Below, one piece after another: positions 9,943 through 18,974 of a stretch of 64,000 bases of DNA. A program made the position numbers and the translations under genes. Below the pieces are notes generated by a model that was not told the DNA's origin, did not search any database, and was given only the letters and a program-made list of their open reading frames with translations. Numbering within the stretch: position 1 is the stretch's first letter; every line of letters begins with the position of its first letter. Source of the DNA: Ceratobasidium sp. AG-K (Eukaryota; Basidiomycota; Agaricomycetes; Cantharellales; Ceratobasidiaceae); the NCBI GenBank assembly GCA_037039685.1, contig JAWNGF010000008.1, positions 310,001 to 374,000 on the forward strand. The letters are read 5' to 3'.

Positions 9943-11812
9943 TGTTGCAACCGTCTATGCCGGTTGACCAACAACAGTGACCATTCTTGCCTTAGTCATT
10001 GAGACTGGCCTCAATATGCCTTTTAGGCTCCTTAGACTGTTTGCTGAGTTGCTAGTGCAACCTTAGCGTCAATACTGATGATGGCCAAAGGCCCACTTAG
10101 ATGAGAGACAAAGGCTGTAAGGCCTTTGGGACTTAGAGTGCACTATGAGGGGAGAGATGACGAGGCAAAGCAAGCTGGAGTGAGTCCATGCTTGCAAGCC
10201 GGTATATATAGCATGAGGCAAAAATGCCTCAAAGTGGTACAATACATCAACTGGCCAATCAGGTGCCAGTATCAGTCAGCAATCTCAAAGTACTTCTGGA
10301 AGAACATTCCAGAAGCATGATCCTTCCAAGGGAAAGATCCAGAAGACAGCAAGGCCATATGGGCCAAGGTGACACATCATCCATACACCGCACTAAATGC
10401 GGGAGAGGGCCATACATTGTACATTGGGTGCTTAAGGTGCCAGAGTCTGAGCCACATAGTCTAGAGATGGCACATGGGCCAACCACACGGATCCGTACCC
10501 GGGGCCACGGATCCATGCACCCTGACCCCTGGGGTGGACCGTCCCGTGGCCCGTGGCCCCGGGACACGGGTCCTGGTGAGACCCGTGCTGGCCCGCGGAT
10601 CCTGCGGGCCCACGGATCCGGGGGACCGTGATGAGATAAAATGTCACCACAAATAGACCTGGAGTATACAGAAAAATGCGCATAATTCAGAGCTTTCCAA
10701 GCATATGAACAATTCCCATGTCAAAATTTATTTCAGTAGCTTGAACAAGGAAATACTCTTAAAAAAATAATCATAGCCATTCGCAACTGAGCTTACAGCA
10801 CAAACCAATGTGATCCAGCTCAACCCAGTACCAGGATCATGTTGCCAGCATCAGAAACCCCCAAAAACGTATCCTAGAATGTTTATATCAAGCATAATTA
10901 TGCTGGTACAGCAGCAGAGACTTGCTCCTGCATGATTATACCTGAGAATGCTGCCCAGGAAAGTCATCATGTTTGAAACTAACCAGAAACGGCCTGTGAG
11001 TAGCTTATAAAATGCGTAAAATTCAGGCAGTTCTAGCTATATGGGTCAAGGTACCTAAAATATGAATACCCATCGCGTAAACTCGGAATTAGTTGTCCAA
11101 AAATAATCAAAGGCATGCGCAGCACACTTGGACTGCCATTCACCCTCTTCTAGGGCTCTGATCAGGCTGAGAATTGGCACTCAGACACTTACATACCCTC
11201 TCTATCTGATTACATCAAGGGGAACAGCTTTCTACGGTGGTATTCACTAGTGCAAGTGGCGCTTCTCAGGGGTAAACCCGTGTTTCAGGTGTATTTCCGC
11301 TCCAGCGCATTAATAGGCCACTTCCCAGTATTGATATTAAAATCTCACTAGTAAACCTACTTTTTGCGCACAATTAGAGATCTTAAACAGCCGGAATAGT
11401 TTCGATTTGGATGAAATAGCTCCTAAGTGGTGACAGTCAGATCAGCTTTGTGTATTTCTTAAATATCTCCCTCAAATAATTTTTCTGCAGGGTGTGAGTG
11501 GTATCGCTAGAAAGCTGCGTTCAATCTCTATCTAATAGTACTATTTACATGCTGTTGTGGTGGGACTTCTGGTCAAGGTTCAAGGATTCGCGGACCGGGG
11601 ACCCGTGGACCAGTGGAACCGTGGTCCCTTGTGGTGACGGATCCGTGCACGGTCCCGGGTAATTTTTGGGCTGCTCAGACCGTCTTGTGGCCCATGTGCC
11701 ACGGGTAATCACGGGTTTTCCATGGGTACCCCTAGGATCCGTGCGACGTAAGACCCGGATTGCCATCTCTAACATAGTCAGAGTCCAAGGATGTTGTACG
11801 TGGGTCACAACA
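9943..11812 (-). repeat. 5' LTR of element C, split by a hAT insertion
   Basis: Ends are TGTTGCAACC (9943) and GGGTCACAACA (11812). Removing the inserted hAT element and one 8-bp duplication leaves a 552-bp LTR. A TATA-like run (gtatatatagc, about 10201-10211) suits a minus-strand promoter. The internal side continues as TTGCAAAGCAAGCTCC on the minus strand where a primer-binding site is expected; it does not begin with the usual TGG. Confidence 0.85.
10462..11771. mobile_element. non-autonomous hAT-type element (1310 bp)
   Basis: Begins TAGAGATGGCA and ends with its exact complement TGCCATCTCTA (11-bp terminal inverted repeats). It is flanked on both sides by ACATAGTC (10454-10461 and 11772-11779), an 8-bp target duplication as made by hAT transposases. 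Both subterminal zones carry many copies of short motifs such as ACGGATCC, CCCGTGG and their complements, typical of transposase-binding subterminal repeats. No transposase frame is present, so it needs a helper. The terminal sequence resembles the CAGAGATGG-type ends of fungal hAT families. Confidence 0.9.
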
Positions 11813-11814
11813 AC

Positions 11815-11892
11815 TTTACATTTGTTTTCCCATTGGAAACACGTTTTGTTTGCGCATATGAAACTCATTTTCAATGGGAAAGCAAATGTAAA
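11815..11892. repeat. 78-bp imperfect hairpin
   Basis: Left arm 11815-11837 (tttacatttgttttcccatt..) and right arm 11871-11892 (..aatgggaaagcaaatgtaaa) are near-perfect complements, with about 33 bases between them. It abuts the outer end of element C. It could be the terminus of the neighbouring Plavaka composite or a tiny foldback element that served as the target for C. Confidence 0.6.
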
Positions 11893-12622
11893 ATCACCCC
11901 AAGACCTGTGCTAGTAACTCTACAGCAATCTTTTACCCAAATAACATCCATCAGGAAAAACGCTTTTGTCCCGTAGACCTCAGGAGACACGCAAATCTAT
12001 GGTAGGTCTCCTGTAGATATGGAAATCTCCGGCAGATCTACCGGAAAAACCAGACTTCTACCAGGAAATGGCGACAGCTACCACCTCAAGAATGGTCTAC
12101 CACCAGTTATATAACATTGACTGTCATGTCCGTGAGACATCTTACAATGCAATTCCATCAACACTTGCTGGGTACAGTGCCCCATTTCTCCCTGCACGGT
12201 TCGCTTATCAGGAGGGCTTAGTAAAATATGTATTATTGATAGTACTGCAAGTTGTCACAGAATGTATATAAATGTAAATGTACAAGGAGCGGTCATGGCA
12301 AATGAGATACGAGACTAAACAAAAGCGGAATGACATAACAAAAACACAGGCGACACAAACTTCACAAATGAATTCAATCCCTGCGCGCATCAATTGCAAT
12401 GCTATCGCAATCAACAATCTAGATGCACTCCTTGCCCTACTTGTGCACGGGGCTGCCAGCTTTGGTGTTGGAATGAATCTAGAACTGACCGCACCACAAG
12501 GCAGCAGACAACTTTGAGGGATCAACACCAGCAGGATCCTCGAGCCTTCTGGGTTGAGGTGCCCAGCCAGCTCCAACGGACGATACAACCAGTGTGGGAA
12601 CCACTGCTATCAACAAAAATGG

Positions 12623-14542
12623 CTATAGGGGGGTCATGTTGTCAGAATTGACACAATCAGTCCGGAGAACGTCAATACTCACAAGAGCAAGACCAACATT
12701 TGACGCGGGAGTTGGAATGCAATGGATGAGGAAGCCGAGAGGGATCGGAACAAAGCCGAGGGCAATCGACATGCCCCAGTCACGGCTGTTCATCAACACG
12801 ACCTGGAATGCAGCACCACCAAAGAAAACAATGAGGACCTGAATGACAGCCTCTGTCGCAGACACGTTAGCATTTGATCACTGGCTGCCACGACTGAGGC
12901 TTACCGAGAAGATTAATAGCGATAAAGTAGTAGTTCTTTGTCAGTCCATGGAAGATGTTCTTGTCCCGGGTGAGACTACGGCAGTTGACCGAGTTGAAGA
13001 TCTGGCAGAACGCGAAGGTATTGACAACCATGGTCTTGAGCTCCGCGTGCTCCTTGTCGGTGTGATATCCCCAGAAGCCGGGTCCGGCAAAGTGGAAGAG
13101 CAGGACGATGAAAGTCTGGTAGATGGGCTGGCCGATGATCATCTTGCCCATATCGATGGAGAAGAGCGGGCCGGTTTTGCGGTCGGGCATACGTTTCAGG
13201 AGCTTGGGTGTGGCGGGATCGGTGGCAAGAGCGAGAGCGGCAAACGTGTCCATGATGATGTTGATCCAGAGAAGTTGTACGGCAGTCAAGATGGATTCCT
13301 CCTCATTGCTTGCAACACCAGAGATGAACGTAATGAGGACGGCAGTGATGTTGACCGAGACCTGGAACTGGAACTGGAGGAATTCGCGGACCGAGTCGTT
13401 AACGCATTGACCCCACATGATGGCTGAAACGAGAGGCAACGTTGTCGTCCATCAAGATGATGTCCGACGCCTCCTTGGCAATCTCAGTGCCCGCAATACC
13501 CATGGAGAAACCAACGTTGGCGTGCTTGAGCGCAGGGCCGTTGTTGGTACCGTCGCCAGCAACACCAACGATCTCGCCGAGTCCCTTGAGCATGTCGACC
13601 AAAATACGCTTGTCTTTGGGCGACGAACGAGCAAGGACCTGCAGATGGGGGACGATCTCACGACGCTCCTCTTGCAAGAGGCGACGGGACATGGGGCCTT
13701 CCATAATAATAACACCAGCCGTAAAAATACTGCACCGAGACGCAATTGAGTGGGCCGTGAGGACGTCATCACCGGTACACATCTTGATGGTAACACCAGC
13801 GCCGTGACACTTGGCAACGGCGTCCTTGATATCAGGGCGGAGCGGATCCTCAATACCGGCAATACCAATGAGAGTGAGCTCATCGGCAATGGTCTCGTAG
13901 GGAACTTCGTCGATGGTGCCAGTGCGACCAGCAGGAGTCCAGGCGGGGAATGCACAGTAGGCAATGACGAGGGTGCGAAGCATCCAGTTGGCGTAGAAGA
14001 TAACAGTGCGGGAAATATTTTCCTCCTTGAGCTCAGTAATCGGGGCGGTCTCAACCTCGTTGGAGTCAGTCTGGGCACCAGAGCCGGGGCGACGAACAAT
14101 GACATGGCAATTGCAAAGCTGAGTGACAATCTCCGAGGCGCCTTTGATGTAGAGACCGTACTTGTTGTCCAAGACCTTGACGACAACACCCATGGCCTTG
14201 CCCTCACTCGAAAACGGAGTCATCTGGACGATCTCGGCACTGGAACGGGTCCGCTGGTAGGGGGCCCACTTGAGGTCCTTGGCGAAACGGAGAGCGGTCT
14301 TGGTCTTGGAGCCAACAAATTCGAGTTCACCGGTCCGGGGTCCTTGTCTTCGAAGGCAGTGGAGTTGACGGCAAGGGCCTTGTTGAACATGCTGCGGAAG
14401 GGCTCGTGAATGACGGTGTGAGCTTGGTCATCTTGAGAGGGAAGTCACCCTTGTGGCTACCGTTACGCTCCGAGTTGACGTCCTTGGCCTTCTCGCTGGG
14501 CTTCAGGTAGACGCAAGGGATGGATAGTCGTTGGCATGCCAA
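12623..14542 (-). pseudogene. plasma-membrane-type Ca2+-ATPase (P2B) fragment, decayed
   Basis: Similar to the C-terminal half of fungal PMCA/PMC1-type Ca2+ pumps, which move Ca2+ out of the cytosol. Visible: part of the nucleotide-binding domain (FEDKDP, MTPFSSEGKAMGVV), MCTGDDVLTAHSIA, the hinge motif as AGDGTNNGPALKHAN, and membrane helices M5-M10 (NITAVLITFISGV, LLWINIIMDTFAALALATDP). The N-terminal half with the DKTGT phosphorylation site is absent. The usual TGDGTND reads AGDGTNN. Frames change near 14430, 14335 and 13430. A 52-bp intron (12904-12853, GTAAGC..CGACAG with a GCTAAC branch site) is retained, so the copy came from DNA, not mRNA. Sequence left of 12650 may hold one more exon. 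It lies inside the putative Plavaka element, in the same orientation as the transposase. Confidence 0.8.
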
Positions 14543-14814
14543 AGGTCAAGGTGGGAGTGTCGTCAATCCGTGAGAGTAGGGAGTTTCCAATCGGGGATGG
14601 GGAATATGATGTTGGCGGAGGCGAGCCACGTCGCGCGCGATAACACTAGCCAGGTTGGCATGTTGGGCAGCCATGCGAGTTGGTTCCCGATAGTATACAA
14701 CTGGTACATTTTCCACCAATCTCAAGTACGCGATGAGGTAAGTAGTCCATGTCGTGCATTGATGCGGCAAGCACGATTTCAGGAGCGTCGATGAGATAGG
14801 TAAAATAATTAGAG

Positions 14815-15297
14815 TCAAATAAATATGGGCAATCACCAATTGCAAGTGCGGATAGGCCGAGAGGGGATTGGTCAAAGTGAAAGCCACGAGCCAGTTCGCC
14901 AAGCGACATTGCGGTACGCATGGCGTAATGAAGTGTCCCAATTGAGCAAGATGGGACCAAGATAGGGGGATAACAACACCAACCCGGAAACCAGAGAAAG
15001 ATAAATATTGAGAGAGAGAGAGCCCAGCGACGCAGAGAAAATCGCCACGCGACGGAGCGAGCAGTGACTGATGGAGCCAAAGGAGAATATGCGGGACCAA
15101 GTCGGGGGAAGATAAATAAGGCGCAAACCACAAGACAAAGCAGTACGAGCCAAGCCACTGAGTGTAGAATGATCAATGTCGAATAAATACGGGTGATCGC
15201 GAGCACGGTTGGGTTTATGGGCAATTGATCGATGGACACTGGGTCGAGGTGCAAGCCATAACTCAGCTTGCTGAGTGACATTGTGGCAAGCTGGCGC
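14815..15297. repeat. diverged direct duplication, about 365-bp spacing
   Basis: Segments 14815-14920 (gtcaaataaatatgggcaat.. to ..ccaagcgacattgcgg) and 15180-15297 (gtcgaataaatacgggtgat.. to ..gctgagtgacattgtgg) share order and many bases. A shorter pair (gggaccaagatagggggata near 14952 and gggaccaagtcgggggaaga near 15092) lies between them. No convincing gene covers this stretch. Frames open here on the minus strand look like by-products of composition. Confidence 0.4.
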
Positions 15298-15323
15298 AAC
15301 CTGGGCTGAGCCAACGCTAGGGG

Positions 15324-18300
15324 CTAAGGGCGCCGATTCTCGAATTGGCGCACAAACTGGTGGCTGGACGAGCGACTCACATGCTCAGAACACGCGCCAA
15401 CAAGTTGCCAGTGGTGTAGGAGTTCAAACGCAAAATAGCTGGCAAATTCGTTGAAATAGAACTTCTTGCACGACTGAAGGATATCCGTTTTGGTAGCTAG
15501 GTCGAGATTGTTGGTTGCCTTGCCAAATCAAGGGGCGAGGTGGCATGTCATCTTGATGATTGCGAGTGGGACGACTGCAACGTCTCGCTGCGTGTCGGTG
15601 AATTTGTGAGACGTCTTGTAAAAGCCGGTCTTTTTGTCAGGGCCAGAGAACTCGTTGAAAAACTCCATGTAAACAAGTTTTGGGGGGTACAAATGGTGAA
15701 TGTTCTCGGGGAGCTCGAATATTGTCCGAACTCGGGCAGCCTGATACCCTAGCCGCAACATCAGCTTGAGTAAGGTGAAAAACGAGTCACTTACGCTTCA
15801 AACCAGTTTTGAGCGGGTTCACCAGGCAAAGGACGGTGTCAAACTGGGGTGGCCTTCGCTCTCGGCCATATCTATCGCGTTGGCCTGGAAAAGCCCGGAT
15901 CGTATCAATTTTTTCTGCCTTGGTTGGCTTGTAGGGTGGTGGCGAGTGAATCAAGCGGCAACGATGCCAAACCTTGAATGGGAGTGATTGGGCGGTTTCG
16001 ATATCGTCGGCTGTGAGTTTGTGTCCCAGTTTTTTTAGGAACAAGGGGATGGCGGGAAAGAGATGATTGGGGTGGTACTCCTCGGACAGCTGTGTATACA
16101 AAGGTTTGGCCGTGTGCGATTTGGCAATTGTCGGCCCAGGGTTTGGGTAGAAGCTCGACCGAACTTCCATCACGCCACCGCGAGACGCCGAGCCTCTGGT
16201 TGGCGTACCATCAACTTGGATCTCTTCCCAGGTCCCGATCCCCTCCACGTCGGTGCGTTCAAGTGCAGTCTCTTTGTCCTTGTCACTAACATCGCCCAGT
16301 TCGTCACAGTTGCCTTCCTGCTCTTCCTCCAACCCGGTGTTCCCCAAATCGGTGTCCCCCAACTCGGTGTCCCCCAACTCGGCGTCCCCATCACCCTCAA
16401 ACGTCAGGCGCCGCCCAGGCCCAAATCCCACATCTCCCGCAGCCAGTTGCTTGTCGAGATCCTCCTCGTCCTCGCCCTTGTCCTCATCCTTGTCCTCACC
16501 CCCGTCCTCGTCTCCGGCTTTGCTATGGTCATCGCCTTGTGGCTGATGGAGATGATCCAGGTAAGCGCAATGCATGGCTATCGCCTCCATACGCTGAATA
16601 AATACCGCCATTTGCTTTGTAGCCTCCTTTTTATTTAACGCCCGCCATCCTTGTTTTGCATGCGGGATGTGCAACCGCTCGGGAAGTTCCATGTTGAACC
16701 CATCAGGCGTCCCGAGCTCCTCGATATAATTCTTGTAATGCTGCATCAAGTGCAGCTTCGGGATGCCATTGAACCACTGGTAAGAGTCCCACCTATCTAA
16801 ATCCTTCGGTCCAAACGCGTGCAGCTCCTTGAAAACGACCTTATTCTGATGAAATTTCTCCAGGGCGTCGTGCATCTGTGTCAGATCGTCATCCATCAAC
16901 GACGACAAATGTGCAAGATAGATAAACTCCAAGATCACGCGGGCGGCATCAACGACCTCGACAACTTGGCCCACCACCGTCGGCAGGAAGGACTTGGCTT
17001 GCTCTTTGATCTTGCGGCCAGTCCAATGGGAAACTTTTGTTATCCCGTTCTTGAAGTGCCGTAGCCCATGGTGAGGTGACATCGATTTATACATATTGTC
17101 GAAGTTCGAGTCCCCGACCAGTTTTACTGACCATTTTGATAGATGATCCTTAAATACGCCCTTGTAGAGCTGGTGCAGCAGATCAGGGGGAAACATGATC
17201 GATGCGTTGAAGTACGGAAGATCCTCCCAAAAAGGTCTGACTGATATTAATCCCAGATCCTCGAACCGTGCTGACCCCTCCGCTTTGTGGTCCTTGATTG
17301 CCTTGATTATATCGTCGTGATCCCGCAGCGCATACATCGTCAAATCCCCTTGCTCGTCCAGTGGCACTGTGCACGTCGGACAGGCCAATTGCTTGATGAC
17401 CGCGTATTTGCATTGTTTGGGGTAATCGAGCATGCTGCCCGAAAAGACAGGGTATATGCGCCGAACCCAGCCATCGGAGCACACCGCTTCCGCACCCGCC
17501 TTGGCCGTCGCGAGCGGCTCAATAATTTTGGACGTGCACTGGTGGAAGAGTTTCCGTTTGAGTATGTGTCTGCGTTCTTCATTTGGCTCGCATTCCGATT
17601 TCGTTACCGGTAAGTACCCAACCAGAATCATCGCCTGCTTAGAAATCTGACGTCGCACGCTTTTTGATATATTTCCGATTGTCAGATAGACCGGATGTGC
17701 CTTTTTCTCTCCGACCATTACGGTCACGACCGTCTCGTCGGACACCAGGAAATATGGTATGACCGTCGCATACCCGTCCTTGATTTGGTCCTAAAATTTG
17801 ACCTCATTCAGTTTTCGAGTCCGATCGAATGATAGCCCGTACCTGAACGCGCCACATGTGTCGAGTGGTCCACGTCTCGCCCCATTTGCGCTTCTTTTTA
17901 TCGGGCCCTGTCCATTCGGCTAGCGGTACGTATTGTATATCGCCCACAAACTGTTGGTCGAACAACAGGTCCTTGATGCCTTCCAGAGTTTTGCGAACCC
18001 ACAGGTCAAGGACCTCGGTACCGTTGCATCCCGCCACCTCGAATGTATGTATTTTCCATTTTGGCCCTCGAGGCAACTGACCATGGATATCTTTCATCAG
18101 CTCGCGGTTGTTTTTCCACGGTGTACATCCGTTGAACTAATGGGTGTGAGTATTTTCTACCGTCGATGACACTCGATTGCTTACTCGGTTCAAACTCAGG
18201 AACTTGTCCCGCTTTTTGGCCAACATCCCAGAAGTAAACAAGAACTCAGCTGACGCAAACAAATTGGGGTCATTCAGTCGGCCAACGTCAGCGTGGTTAC

Positions 18301-18790
18301 AGCGTTGACGTTCCTGTGCAGTTGCTTGTCGGATGGGAGCTCCCGCGTGAGGTTTGGGGTGTCACTCGACATAGGTTTCTGTTCCTCGACGCCGTAAGTC
18401 AGTTTTGATTGGACCTTCCACATTGTCCAGTTCGTCGTCGTCATATTGCTCGTATTTGTCCCAATTATTCATCATCTCAACGTCTTTGGGGCTCTCGGGC
18501 GGTCCCATTTCCTCGTCCTCATCCATGTGTCCATGACGGTGTGATGGACTTGGATCGGTATGTTGCTTCTCGAACGCATATAGCTTGTCGAGATCGAGTT
18601 GGTATAGCGGTGCACACGCGCTTTTTGTCAAATGATGCCCGAGACCAGAGTTGGTCTTCATGCGGTGAGTGCAGTAGGGACAAATTTTGTTCCGTGATGT
18701 ATGGTCAATAGCGTTGTGAATAGATAGAAACTTTGGATCAGGGAACGTTTGAGGACATTGCTCGCATCGATAGATCTTGCCCCGAGTCAT
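15324..18790 (-). pseudogene. Plavaka transposase, four exons, two in-frame TGA codons
   Basis: Exons 18790-18185, 18136-17843, 17790-15795 and 15748-15324 join with GT-AG introns of 46-52 bp to a continuous frame of 1107 codons. The N-terminus carries two C2H2-like fingers (CEQCPQTF..H, CPYCTHRM..HH..C). The core has signatures I know from Plavaka proteins: HPVYLTIGNISKSVRR, VILVGYLP-type, PPDLLHQLYKGVFKDHL, PHHGLRHFKNGI, KLHLMQHY, ELPERLHIPHAK. An acidic linker (about 16300-16520) precedes the conserved C-terminus (YQAARVRTIFELPE, FYFNEFASYF). TGA codons at 18364 (after TYVE) and 15530 (after CHLAP) would be Arg if CGA. Otherwise it is complete, so inactivation is recent or the copy is only lightly damaged. 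It is the presumed DNA-cutting enzyme of the composite. Confidence 0.85.
16336..16395. repeat. 15-bp tandem repeat, four units, inside the transposase
   Basis: Units ggtgttccccaaatc, ggtgtcccccaactc (twice) and ggcgtccccatcacc follow one another. They encode the ELGDT/DLGNT repeats of the acidic linker. The length keeps the reading frame, so copy number can vary without breaking the protein. Confidence 0.8.
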
Positions 18791-18974
18791 TTTTGCTCCG
18801 AGGTTGGTTGGTCGGTTCCCTCATGACAGGTGCCCTGGAACTAAATACTCTTCATCATGTTTAACCCTAGGCCTGACTTACGCCTTCTAACCTGTGCCCT
18901 CTAACTCACGCCCTCTAACCCGCGCCCTCTGACCTACACCCCGTAACCTTGCCCTTGAACATGACCACCGTACC
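18791..18974. promoter_or_regulatory. bidirectional promoter with 14-bp tandem repeat (18878-18960)
   Basis: These 184 bp separate the start codons of the transposase (minus) and the partner gene (plus). They hold five 14-bp units (ttacgccttctaac, ctgtgccctctaac, tcacgccctctaac, ccgcgccctctgac, ctacaccccgtaac) and a partial sixth. A regular array of one short motif between divergent genes suggests binding sites for a regulator, possibly a zinc-finger protein encoded by the element. That link is inference. Confidence 0.6.

Larger units (their letters stand above)
2820..11812 (-). mobile_element. Ty3/Gypsy chromovirus element C, near full length, inactive
   Basis: In minus-strand order: 5' LTR (11812-9943, broken by a hAT insertion), gag (9891-7744), pol with protease, RT, RNase H, integrase and chromodomain (7726-3983), an extra ORF (4217-2952), a polypurine tract (AAAAGGGGGGCAA, complement of 2912-2924) and the 3' LTR remnant (2911-2820), cut off by element B. 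Nine internal TGA codons and no internal TAA or TAG are seen across gag, pol and the extra ORF. Protease and RNase H catalytic Asp codons read as Asn. The element is therefore dead but structurally well preserved. Confidence 0.9.

Noticed and set aside
11545..11874. Minus-strand ORF across the hAT end as a gene or transposase fragment
   Set aside because: It is built from subterminal repeats and crosses the LTR junction; no transposase motif is present.
13399..14409. Plus-strand and alternative minus-strand ORFs over the ATPase fragment
   Set aside because: Only one minus-strand reading gives P-type ATPase motifs; the others are antisense shadows.
18362..18790. Zinc-finger ORF as an independent small gene
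   Set aside because: Reading through its TGA joins in frame to the conserved rest of the Plavaka transposase, so it is the first exon of that gene.
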